From Candidatus Melainabacteria bacterium (GTDB taxonomy: Bacteria; Cyanobacteriota; Vampirovibrionia; Obscuribacterales; Obscuribacteraceae), in contig JADYYD010000300.1 in NCBI GenBank assembly GCA_020853845.1, positions 1 to 32,321 of the forward strand: a stretch of 32,321 nucleotides of DNA, given 5' to 3'. Under the pieces are notes generated by a model. That model was given only the letters and a program-made list of their open reading frames with translations, made no database searches and was not told the DNA's origin. Position 1 is the stretch's first letter, and the number at the start of each line of letters is the position of its first letter. Below are positions 6,827 through 14,390 of the stretch, piece after piece. Both the position numbers and the translations under genes were made by a program.

Positions 6827-8911
6827 ATGGGGCAAAACAGCCGCAGCTTGCGCTTTTTGTTAGGAGCGGGCGTCACGGCGGCCGGTCTGGCACTTTCCAT
6901 TTATGCGGCCCGAGCAGCCGATACGGCCAATATCTTTGTTGCATATCCACCGGACAACGGTAAAGTGCCTGCCTCTTCTTCATTCATCGTAGGAGCGATA
7001 GCGCCGGGCGCCGGACTTTCCATCAACGGTCAAGAAGCACGCATAGGGCGCAGCGGTTTTTTCGCTCACGTCATCGGCTTGCAGCCGGGAGCCAATCATT
7101 TCAACTTGCAATTGCTGGACAGAGCCAGCGGCGCTCAAGGTTCCGGCCATCCGATCGGCACGGCAAAAACCATCACGGTCAACAGAGACATGCCACCGCG
7201 GCCGGTTCCAGCCACCGAGCTGAAGATTTTGCCGGATTCAATTTCACCCGCAGTCGACAGGGGCGTTCTGCCCGGTGAATTAGTGGAATTTTCGGTACGC
7301 GCCACGCCGGGTGCCACGGTAATAATGCAGCTAGGCGAGCGTGTGGTGCCGTTCTATTCCTCGGTAGCTTTGAAACAGCAAGTGCAACAGCGCCAGAGCG
7401 CGGCAAAAAGAAAAGCGACTGCCCGAAAACGAACCGGAAGAGCCGGCACTGCCGGTGGTGCTAAGACTGTTTCGAAAAAGCAAGATGTAAAATACACGAC
7501 CGTCTCGCCTCCCTCTTCCTCTCAAGGACAAATGACTCTGCTGAGTCAGCAAACAGATTCTGTAAATGCCGGGCTGGATGCAGCTTACGGACAGGTTTAC
7601 CAGCGCCTGCCGGCAGCAAGATCGGACCGCTATGTCGGATTTATCAAAATCGGGCCGCTCGATCAATTCGATCAGGTTGCTCCTGTTTTCACCGTTGAAA
7701 AAGACGGGCGCACTGCCACTGCAGTGTCACCATATAAGGTGACTGTTGTAAAACAACCATTTATCGTGCAAACGACGCAAGATGACACCATCGTAAGAGT
7801 CGGTCCGGGAGCAGGAAGAATCACGCCGCTTGCGCGCGGAGTGCGTTTGCTCGCCGATGGTTGGCATGGTGACGAGATGCGTGTCGTCTACTCGGCTAAC
7901 AAACATGTATATATCTCCAAGCGCCAGCTCTCCACAGGACAGGTCGGCTGGACGCCGCCGGTGCCGGGAGCGTCTGGTCCTTTGCCAGCATCTACAGTGC
8001 GAACGATAAACACCAAAAAGGATCGCTATGGCGATGCCTTGCTGTTACCGATGAGCCAGCGCTTGCCGTACCAGGTCGAACAATCGGTAAAGCCGAACAA
8101 ATTAACGCTGAAGATTTACGGCGCCACGCAAGATACTGATTGGGTCAGCCCCGCCGACACGGATGCCGATGAGATAGCGAAGCGCTCGAATCTGGACATG
8201 GTCGACGGCATATCTTTCCGCCAGGTCCAGGACGGTGTCTTTGAAGTCACCGCTCAACTGAAAGGCGATCGCCAGTGGGGCTACAAGGTCGACTATGAAG
8301 GTTCCACCTTGCGTCTGCGCATCAAACAGCCGCCCAAGATCGGCATGGACGGCTCGCTTGCCGGTTTGAAAATATGCGTGGACCCTGGACACGGCGGCAG
8401 CGAAAACGGTTCTATCGGCTGCAACGGAGTGAAAGAAAAACAGGTCAATCTCGATATAGCACTCAAATTCAAAGCTGCACTCGAGCGCGCCGGAGCGCAA
8501 GTGATTATGACCCGCATGACCGACGGGGAGACGGTTTCTCTGGACGAGCGCGTCAACATCGCCGGGCGCTCAGAGGCCGATCTGCTTGTTTCCGTCCACA
8601 ACAATGCCCTGCCCGACGGTCGCGATCCCTGGAAAGAGCACGGCACCTCTACATACTGGTATCAACCGCAATCGACCGAACTGGCCCGCCATCTAAAAGA
8701 TTCAGTCATCAGTGCCGTCGACTTTCCGGACATCGGCTGCCGCTTTCAAAACTTGGCGCTCTGCCGGCCGACGGCAATGCCCGCGGTCTTAGTTGAAGTG
8801 GGTTTTATGATCCATCCGGAGGAATTTGCCCAACTGCTGGACCCTGCCGTCCAGGGGCGGGTAGCTGAGGGTTTGCTAAAGGGCGTGCGCAAATACCTGG
8901 CCAGACAGTAA
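6827..8911 (+). CDS. N-acetylmuramoyl-L-alanine amidase (Amidase_3), secreted
   Basis: A 694-residue zinc amidase that cuts the bond between N-acetylmuramic acid and L-alanine in peptidoglycan. A signal peptide (1-31, ending YAARA) is followed by an Ig-like or carbohydrate-binding-like beta domain (about 35-100), a basic low-complexity stretch (about 185-220), a middle region with an SH3-like segment (about 310-380) and an AMIN-like segment (about 400-505). The C-terminal Amidase_3 domain starts near 514. Predicted zinc ligands are H522 (DPGHGG), E537 and H591 (SVHNNA), with E657 (VEVGF) as catalytic acid. The ATG at 6827 follows AGGAGG; an in-frame GTG at 6791 would displace the signal peptide. 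The gene probably shares an operon with the DUF547 gene and coaX. Its role would be cell separation or wall turnover. Confidence 0.93.
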   Translation: MGQNSRSLRFLLGAGVTAAGLALSIYAARAADTANIFVAYPPDNGKVPASSSFIVGAIAPGAGLSINGQEARIGRSGFFAHVIGLQPGANHFNLQLLDRASGAQGSGHPIGTAKTITVNRDMPPRPVPATELKILPDSISPAVDRGVLPGELVEFSVRATPGATVIMQLGERVVPFYSSVALKQQVQQRQSAAKRKATARKRTGRAGTAGGAKTVSKKQDVKYTTVSPPSSSQGQMTLLSQQTDSVNAGLDAAYGQVYQRLPAARSDRYVGFIKIGPLDQFDQVAPVFTVEKDGRTATAVSPYKVTVVKQPFIVQTTQDDTIVRVGPGAGRITPLARGVRLLADGWHGDEMRVVYSANKHVYISKRQLSTGQVGWTPPVPGASGPLPASTVRTINTKKDRYGDALLLPMSQRLPYQVEQSVKPNKLTLKIYGATQDTDWVSPADTDADEIAKRSNLDMVDGISFRQVQDGVFEVTAQLKGDRQWGYKVDYEGSTLRLRIKQPPKIGMDGSLAGLKICVDPGHGGSENGSIGCNGVKEKQVNLDIALKFKAALERAGAQVIMTRMTDGETVSLDERVNIAGRSEADLLVSVHNNALPDGRDPWKEHGTSTYWYQPQSTELARHLKDSVISAVDFPDIGCRFQNLALCRPTAMPAVLVEVGFMIHPEEFAQLLDPAVQGRVAEGLLKGVRKYLARQ

Positions 8912-8955
8912 AATCCCAACTGTAAGGCGGCACCAAATATGGTTAAACCGATCTA

Positions 8956-9717
8956 ATGGCACGCATAGCAGTCGACGTCGGCAACAGCAGAATATCGAGC
9001 GCCGTGGTGGACGGCGGCAAAATTGTCGACATCTGGCATCACGACACGCTTTTGCCCAAAGAAGCAGCCGACGCGATTTTAGCCGGCGCGCGCGCGCACA
9101 GAGCAAAAGTAGCGATAGCCTCAGTCGTGCCGGAAGCTTCCGACGTCCTTCTGAGCCGGCTGCGCGAAGGGGGCGAAGACGTCATCCAGATAACCACGCA
9201 GTCGCAACCGACGATTTCAGGAACATACAAAACGCTCGGCATCGACCGGGTCGCCAGCATTACGGCAGCCATCCGCCTTTTCGGCAACGGTCGCGGCGCT
9301 TTCGTCATCGATTGCGGAACCGCCACCACCTTCACAGCCGCCAGCGCAGCAGGAGAATTCCAGGGCGGCTGGATAACGCTCGGACTGGGACGAACATTGA
9401 GAGCTCTCAATGAACACACGGATCAACTTCCGGATTTGACGAGCAAAGTTCGATCGGTCAATCAGCTCACGCCCGGTCACCGAACCGATGATGCCATTTT
9501 GCAGGGCACATTGCTCGCCCACATAGGTATCATCAAACAGTGGATCGCTACAGCCAAAGCAGTGCTTCCAGGCGAACACACCACGGTCATCACCGGCGGT
9601 TACGCCACCCAGATTGCACCATTTCTAACTGATATCGAGCACCTTGCTCCGACTCTGACGCTTTTAGGTATCGACCTTATAGCGCAGGCGGAAGGGGCCC
9701 TAGCGGATCGAGATTGA
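8956..9717 (+). CDS. coaX: Type III pantothenate kinase
   Basis: A 253-residue protein of the ASKHA fold that phosphorylates pantothenate, the first step of coenzyme A synthesis. Family motifs are in order: VDVGNSR near the N-terminus (phosphate-1 loop, D7), LGIDR (D97; the GxDR pantothenate-site motif) and VIDCGTATT (D119; phosphate-2 and monovalent cation region). The length is typical. Type III enzymes are not feedback-inhibited by CoA and need a monovalent cation. The ATG lies 44 bases after the amidase stop, consistent with cotranscription. Its 3' end overlaps a small convergent ORF by 41 bases. Confidence 0.93.
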   Translation: MARIAVDVGNSRISSAVVDGGKIVDIWHHDTLLPKEAADAILAGARAHRAKVAIASVVPEASDVLLSRLREGGEDVIQITTQSQPTISGTYKTLGIDRVASITAAIRLFGNGRGAFVIDCGTATTFTAASAAGEFQGGWITLGLGRTLRALNEHTDQLPDLTSKVRSVNQLTPGHRTDDAILQGTLLAHIGIIKQWIATAKAVLPGEHTTVITGGYATQIAPFLTDIEHLAPTLTLLGIDLIAQAEGALADRD

Positions 9718-9871
9718 AAACACGCTCTAATTCACTTCTGTACGAGAGGTTGGTGAGCGCTTCCGGCGAAAACATTTCGTCTTCCCAGTAGCTCGATTCT
9801 TTTCCTCTCAATTCCTCAATGCGCTTCTGAAGGTTAGCCGGAAGGCTTTCTTCTTGCATCAATGCCGCCAT
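9677..9871 (-). CDS. Small hypothetical protein (64 residues)
   Basis: An ATG-initiated 64-residue reading frame on the minus strand, lying mostly outside any other gene. The product is charged and helical in appearance (LQKRIEELRGKESSYW, then SPEALTNLSYRSELERVF) with a proline-rich end. I recognise no family. For it: balanced soluble composition and position in an otherwise empty gap. Against it: no good ribosome site (AAGG is too far from the ATG) and a 41-base overlap with the coaX 3' end. Confidence 0.35.
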   Translation of the reverse strand: MAALMQEESLPANLQKRIEELRGKESSYWEDEMFSPEALTNLSYRSELERVFNLDPLGPLPPAL

Positions 9872-10397
9872 TTCTAGTTTTTACCTTGGAGTGTGAGTTG
9901 CGTTATTTCTGTATCTTTCTGACCTGTTTTCTCTGGCGGCCTTTTGATTGACTCAGTCAATGCGACATATTTCCGCGCTCTTCTACAGGAGGGTTGGTTA
10001 TCTCTGGGAGATCACAAATTTATGCAGTCGACATACTGATAATTTTGTTTCGATTGCTCTCGAAAAGCTTCACCTGAAGCCAGTTTAGCCCGTCTATACA
10101 AAAAATGAATGCTTGACTTCCGCACCGCTTGCTTAATTGAACTCAAAGATTTTTTGCATATCCTTTCTATCGCGAATCGATTTCCTAAAGCGGCTCTCCC
10201 GCTAGTTTCCCGACTTGACACGACGCCATATATGGTGGTGTGTTCCCATTCGAAATATCGTCGTGGCATCCTGCCACAGTTATTGCCCTGTGGGCGTTTT
10301 CGGGATCGAGCCAGGGGCGCCGGGCGACTTATCGGACGCGATGCTAAGATGAACTAGGAAATGACACCGGAAACCTGCTGGAAAACTCTTAGGATTG
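9872..10397. other. 526-base intergenic region
   Basis: No convincing gene is seen. Two overlapping frames on opposite strands (10012-10269 minus, 10109-10357 plus) have no recognisable domain and an unnatural composition. The region is locally AT-rich. The only clear structure is the palindrome at 9947-9961. TAAGAT at 10345-10350 could be a -10 box for the Sm-like gene, but no matching -35 is visible. Confidence 0.5.
9947..9961. promoter_or_regulatory. 15-bp perfect palindrome with TTGACT arms
   Basis: ATTGACT-C-AGTCAAT is a perfect 7-bp inverted repeat around one base. It is shaped like a bZIP-type or dimeric-regulator site, and each arm contains TTGACT, a -35-like hexamer. No suitable -10 follows in either direction at 16-18 bases. 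It lies 76 bases upstream of the small minus-strand ORF and about 440 bases upstream of the Sm-like gene. Confidence 0.3.
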
Positions 10398-10706
10398 ATG
10401 AATCTCAAGCTCAGACTGGAAAAACTTGCCGACAGCCGGTCCTGGGTCCGTTTGCATTTTGCTGACGGAACGACCGTCATAGGGCGGGTTTTGCGCATCG
10501 GTCATGATTACATCGAGCTGGAATCGTATGGTGATACCGACCGTCCCAACTCTCGCGACTATTCGAAGCATTTGATTCCTCTCAATCTCGTGAAGATGCT
10601 CACCATCGAGTCCCCGCAATTCGCCGAAGCCGAGCGCCGCCGCCTCGACTACCTTGCCACCATGGAAAGTGCGGACCGGGAAGAATTTCCTGAGCTTGAA
10701 GGCTAA
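10398..10706 (+). CDS. Small protein with Sm-like (LSm) beta-strand pattern
   Basis: A 102-residue protein. The segment from about 14 to 72 reads as five short strands: WVRLHFAD, TTVIGRVLRIG, DYIELESYG, HLIPLNLV and KMLTIES. The DGTxxxGxVxxIGxDYIxL arrangement, followed by a hydrophobic strand leading to [LI]IPLxxV, is the usual outline of Sm/LSm/Hfq-like barrels. Such proteins bind RNA or act as small adaptors. A charged helical tail (about 73-102) follows. It is not Hfq: the Hfq signature residues are not seen. ATG at 10398 is used, with AGG four bases upstream; an in-frame TTG lies directly before it. The next gene starts 30 bases downstream. Confidence 0.6.
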   Translation: MNLKLRLEKLADSRSWVRLHFADGTTVIGRVLRIGHDYIELESYGDTDRPNSRDYSKHLIPLNLVKMLTIESPQFAEAERRRLDYLATMESADREEFPELEG

Positions 10707-10736
10707 AATGACAGGCTAGCAAGACGAGGCAAAGCT

Positions 10737-11231
10737 GTGGTTGAAAAACAGCAACCGGCAGAAGAGAGCGGCATAGAATTCGATCTCGATAGCGCGCAGG
10801 CTGCTTGCGATGCGGCTGCCGAAGCTGAAGCCGAACTCGATGCCACAGCCCCCAAAGGCGCCGCAAAGATATTGCGCGACGACGGCCCTTTTATGCGCTT
10901 TGTCTGGTGGACTTTGCGCACGGTTTTGTCCTTTGTGGTGCCTCTGGGAGTTTTCTATGCGATGGTGCGCTGCAAGCCGCTTGTAGACGGTGCGTATCAC
11001 ATGATCAACCCGGGCACCAACCCGTATCCGATTCTCATGAAGGGCGGACTGGCGACTTTCCTTGCAGCGCTAATAGCGTCAGTTCCGGCGTTCACAGGCA
11101 TGTATCTGGCATCTCTTCTGTCCAGATTCAAAAATCTGAAACCGACAATAGCGGTGGCGATATGGTGCCTTCTGGTGTTTTTCGATTCTCTGATTTTCGT
11201 TGTCGTGGCGAAATACTTCACTCTCATCTAG
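10737..11231 (+). CDS. Hypothetical membrane protein with three predicted helices
   Basis: A 164-residue protein with an acidic, Ala/Glu-rich cytoplasmic-type N-terminus (about 1-50) and three hydrophobic segments at about 56-77, 102-125 and 138-162. The loop between the first two contains MVRCKPLVDGAYHMINPG. I do not recognise a family and no catalytic motif is evident. The GTG start has GAGG 7-8 bases upstream. It sits 30 bases after the Sm-like gene on the same strand, so the pair is probably one operon. It ends 22 bases before the convergent neighbour. Confidence 0.7.
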   Translation: MVEKQQPAEESGIEFDLDSAQAACDAAAEAEAELDATAPKGAAKILRDDGPFMRFVWWTLRTVLSFVVPLGVFYAMVRCKPLVDGAYHMINPGTNPYPILMKGGLATFLAALIASVPAFTGMYLASLLSRFKNLKPTIAVAIWCLLVFFDSLIFVVVAKYFTLI

Positions 11232-11253
11232 ACTTTCATCCAGATATATAGGT

Positions 11254-12213
11254 TTAGTAATCGCGCTCAAACACTTTCTTTACGTGCTTCGAGGCAGCGA
11301 TGACGCGCTCCGAAGGCATCAAGATTTTTCTGGCACCATAAATTGGAACCGGCGAAGTTTCCAGCGTACCATTGACGTCATAAACGTCCGGGTTATAGCC
11401 ATATGCCAGAGTTTTTTCGTTGATAGGAATGGGCACGCCGTCCTCATTATTCTGATCTTTCCAAAGTTTCAAATGGTGCTCGCAAACGGCAGCAGCGATC
11501 ATTGCGGCACATTCGGGATCTAAAAGCGCCCGAATCTCAAAATCGGCGCCCTGGTGTTTTTTGCGCTCGCAATACTGGCGCAAAATCGGAAACTCCATAA
11601 CGTACAGTTTAACGGCGTTGATGGAAACCTGCGGATAGCCGAAAGTCTGACTGTTGCTTTTGATAACGCCTTCTCGCGCATTCTTGTCGCGCTCGATATC
11701 AATCGGATCGTAATAGTGAATTTCGTTGCCGATTAGTTGACGCAACAAGCGCGGCGCCCACAAATGACGGCTCAAATCTTTATACATAGCAGCGGCCGAC
11801 AAAAACGCTTTCGGCTCGGCTTTGGTGCATTCGGCGAGCTTCTCGGACTCCTTGCCACGATAGGGAAAGACAAATCCTTCGGTTTTGTCGTAAGGCTTAT
11901 TGCCCGCGGTCATTGAATCTTCCGGACCGGCGGGCGCATTAGGATCGCGCTTGAAAAAGCGCTCGGCTTTGCGCTCCATATACATAATGGAATACAGTCC
12001 CTGCAAATCGTCGAAGTCTTCAGGGCGGGCATCTTTAGAAATCGCCCGCAGACCTTTGCTGAAAGTGTCCGAAGGTGAAGGCATGTCCATGCCCGGCGCT
12101 TGCTCACCAGGCCGTTTGACCTCATCGCTGGAAGCGCCTGCCCCCGAAGTGCCCGACGAATCCGACGAACTCTTAGAACTTTTATCCTGCTTTTGGGATT
12201 CCTCGTCGGCCAT
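11254..12213 (-). CDS. Uncharacterised protein with a lysozyme-like sequence pattern
   Basis: A 319-residue protein from the ATG at 12213, which has GGTGGAGG four bases upstream; an in-frame ATG at 12243 lacks such a site. Residues 1-50 are Ser/Lys/Asp-rich and disordered. The rest is globular. E164 in LLRQLIGNEIHYYD lies 31 residues before FGYPQVSINAVKLY (Q195), followed by LLDPECAAMIAAAVCEHHL and later YGYNPDVYD. That order (Glu, then GxxQ[IV]S, then DPxxxxxxAAxxL, then YNP) is the outline of goose-type lysozymes and lytic transglycosylases, but no single motif is diagnostic. No signal peptide is visible. A muramidase-like role is a guess; the gene could be something entirely different. Confidence 0.65.
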   Translation of the reverse strand: MADEESQKQDKSSKSSSDSSGTSGAGASSDEVKRPGEQAPGMDMPSPSDTFSKGLRAISKDARPEDFDDLQGLYSIMYMERKAERFFKRDPNAPAGPEDSMTAGNKPYDKTEGFVFPYRGKESEKLAECTKAEPKAFLSAAAMYKDLSRHLWAPRLLRQLIGNEIHYYDPIDIERDKNAREGVIKSNSQTFGYPQVSINAVKLYVMEFPILRQYCERKKHQGADFEIRALLDPECAAMIAAAVCEHHLKLWKDQNNEDGVPIPINEKTLAYGYNPDVYDVNGTLETSPVPIYGARKILMPSERVIAASKHVKKVFERDY

Positions 12214-12352
12214 AAAGCCTCCACCGCTCGATCTTTCGCCCATTTTGCGAGCTTAGAAACGCAAAGCCTCTGCTGAGAAGGATACCCGCAAAGTCCCGGC
12301 CATTGCCACTATTGAAAACCCCAAACAGTGTATTTCGCGTAACGAATCAGCT

Positions 12353-13795
12353 TTACTTCGCCGCCTCGAGTTTGGCGGCTTCAGCTTTTTTTCTGCGTTT
12401 GTCCGCCCAGCCTTCGACATTGCGCTGCTCCGGTCTGGTCACTGCAAGTGCGCCTTTGGGAACGGTCTTGGTGACAACCGATCCGGCGGCAACGACGGAG
12501 CCTTCTTCCAGAGTGACGGGAGCTACCAGGACAGAATTACTTCCTGTCGAGGCGCCATCACATATGGTGGTACGCTCTTTTTTCTTGGTGATGTGGTCGT
12601 AGTTGGCCGTAATAGTACCGGCGCCGATATTAACGCCAGAGCCTAATGTAGAATCGCCGATGTAGCTGAGATGCGAGGCATTCGTCTTACTATTGATGAT
12701 GCTCTTTTTGACTTCTACGAAGTTTCCGACCTTCACTTGATCGTGCAAGACAGTATGTTCTCTCAAGTGCGTGAACGGTCCCACTTTGCAGTTCGAGCCG
12801 ATATCGGAATTGTGGATAAGCGATTGAGCCACGGTCGTATTGTCGCCGACGTGCACAACACCCTTCATAACTGTGTTCGGTCCAATCGTGCAGTTCTTGC
12901 CGATTTCGATTTCGCCGGTCAAACAGCAACCCGGCAATACGACCGAGTCCTTCCCGATTTTCACTTCCGGCGCGATCCATGTGCCTTGCGTATCTACGAT
13001 AGTGACTCCGGATTCGAGCGCCAGATTGTTGATCGAAATGTCGCGCATCAGGCGCATCGCTTCAGCCAGCTCCAGCCTCGAGTTGATGCCTGCCACTTCA
13101 CGCCAATCCGGAACTTTAGATGAGGCGATTTTGTGCGAGTTCTTGTGCGCCCAGCCGATGACATCGGTCAGGTAATATTCTTTTTGCTGGTTGTCGTTTT
13201 TCAAAGTCGAAAGCGCTGCTTCCACTTGCGGCCAGGCAAAACAGTAGATGGCCGGATTGATTTCCTTGATCTGCCTTTGCGCTTCGGTAGCATCTTTGTG
13301 CTCGACAATACCCGTCACTTCGCCCTTTTCGTTTCTTACGATGCGTCCATAATTTTTGGCATCATCAACATCGGTAGTCAGCAGAGAGACAACTGCATTG
13401 CTTTCTTTGTGGGCATCAACAAGAGCTTTGAGCGTCTTACCGGTTAGAAGAGGCGTGTCGGCAACAGAAACAACGAGCGTTCCGGAAAAATCCTTCAAGC
13501 TCGGCGCCACCTGCATAAGGGCGTGACCGGTGCCTAATTGAGGTTGTTGCAGATGAGTGGAAACCGGCGTAGCCGAAGGATTGTCTTGAATGAACTTTTC
13601 GACCTGCTCGGCTTCGTGCCCAATGACGATGTGAACGTGCTCGGGTTTCAATTCGTCACTTGCCGACATCAATCGCCCCAAAATGGTTTTGCCAAGCACT
13701 TCGTGCAAAACCTTCGGCAAGTCCGATTTCATCCGCTTGCCCTGTCCAGCCGCAAGAAGAACCACTCTTGTTCTTTCACCGGAGCCATTTTTCAT
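12353..13795 (-). CDS. glmU: Bifunctional UDP-GlcNAc pyrophosphorylase / glucosamine-1-phosphate N-acetyltransferase
   Basis: A 480-residue GlmU, which acetylates glucosamine-1-phosphate and then couples it to UTP, giving UDP-GlcNAc for peptidoglycan and lipopolysaccharide. The N-terminal nucleotidyltransferase begins with LLAAGQGKRMKSDLPKVLHE. The C-terminal half is a left-handed beta-helix of hexapeptide repeats (from about residue 250). It carries the acetyltransferase signature VGNFVEVKKS, the conserved His in NASHLSYIGD, and GAGTITANYD. A Lys/Ala/Glu-rich tail of about 20 residues follows. The ATG at 13795 has AGG 8 bases upstream; an in-frame ATG at 13831 would add a non-homologous leader. 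An inverted repeat overlapping a TATAAT lies just upstream. Confidence 0.96.
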   Translation of the reverse strand: MKNGSGERTRVVLLAAGQGKRMKSDLPKVLHEVLGKTILGRLMSASDELKPEHVHIVIGHEAEQVEKFIQDNPSATPVSTHLQQPQLGTGHALMQVAPSLKDFSGTLVVSVADTPLLTGKTLKALVDAHKESNAVVSLLTTDVDDAKNYGRIVRNEKGEVTGIVEHKDATEAQRQIKEINPAIYCFAWPQVEAALSTLKNDNQQKEYYLTDVIGWAHKNSHKIASSKVPDWREVAGINSRLELAEAMRLMRDISINNLALESGVTIVDTQGTWIAPEVKIGKDSVVLPGCCLTGEIEIGKNCTIGPNTVMKGVVHVGDNTTVAQSLIHNSDIGSNCKVGPFTHLREHTVLHDQVKVGNFVEVKKSIINSKTNASHLSYIGDSTLGSGVNIGAGTITANYDHITKKKERTTICDGASTGSNSVLVAPVTLEEGSVVAAGSVVTKTVPKGALAVTRPEQRNVEGWADKRRKKAEAAKLEAAK

Positions 13796-13823
13796 ATATA
13801 CAACCTGCAGGAATGCCCAAAAC

Positions 13824-13858
13824 AACGGCATATTATACCGATTTCGGTGGATGCCGTT
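13824..13858 (-). promoter_or_regulatory. Nested inverted repeat overlapping a -10 box upstream of glmU
   Basis: AACGGCAT (13824-13831) pairs with ATGCCGTT (13851-13858), and inside them ACCGA (13837-13841) pairs with TCGGT (13844-13848). The whole 35-base unit can form a two-part hairpin with a 5-versus-2-base internal loop. On the minus strand a perfect TATAAT (13832-13837) lies inside it, 37 bases before the glmU ATG, so a bound dimer would block the promoter. AAAACAACGGC occurs at 13819-13829 and again at 13880-13890. No good -35 is seen. Confidence 0.45.
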
Positions 13859-13948
13859 TGTTAAGGATTCGGCGACGATAAAACAACGGCCCCATATATT
13901 CGCGCGCCTGGCATCGGGCGTTCGAGACTAATTTTGATGAAGGTTCCT

Positions 13949-14371
13949 ATGAGCTCAGTGGAAGCGGAGATTCTTGAACTGGAAGAACGCCTGCGGCAGG
14001 CAGATCTTGCGCCCGATCCCGAGTTTTTCCAAAAGTATTTCGACGACCAACTGGTGTTGATGGCGGACGGAGATATCTGCTCTCATTCGCCCAAAGCCTA
14101 TATCGTAGACCGGCATAAACCTGATAGAGCTTTGAAATTCGATCGGGTGGAAATTGCAGACTTGAAGATCATGGAGCAGGGAAACGCAGCGGTGGTAACC
14201 GGGTTCAGCAGCTACAAGGGACCATCCGGAAGCTTTTCCATGAATTTCATGCGCGTCTGGGTGAAAAAACCGGAAGGCTGGAAAGTCGTCGCCGGCTCGA
14301 TTACACACCTGGACGAGGCGAGGGCTGTGGAAAGCAGCCGCAGGGTGACAGCGGAAATCAGCATTCACTAG
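13949..14371 (+). CDS. NTF2-like (SnoaL/DUF4440) domain protein
   Basis: A 140-residue cytosolic protein with the cone-shaped NTF2-like fold pattern: N-terminal helices (EAEILELEERLRQADLAPD, then FFQKYFDDQLVLMADGD), a short helix, and four to five strands ending with MNFMRVWVKKPEGWKVVAGSITHL. The VWVKKxxGWKVVxGxxT ending is characteristic of DUF4440 proteins. This superfamily includes isomerases, dehydratases and ligand-binding proteins, and no catalytic residue can be named. ATG at 13949 was preferred because GAAGG lies 5 bases upstream; ATG at 13937 and TTG at 13934 are alternatives. Confidence 0.8.
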   Translation: MSSVEAEILELEERLRQADLAPDPEFFQKYFDDQLVLMADGDICSHSPKAYIVDRHKPDRALKFDRVEIADLKIMEQGNAAVVTGFSSYKGPSGSFSMNFMRVWVKKPEGWKVVAGSITHLDEARAVESSRRVTAEISIH

Positions 14372-14390
14372 GCCTTTCGGTTCAGCGACT

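Noticed and set aside
10012-10357. Two overlapping small frames on opposite strands in the 526-base gap
   Set aside because: Neither has a ribosome site, domain or natural composition; they exclude each other.
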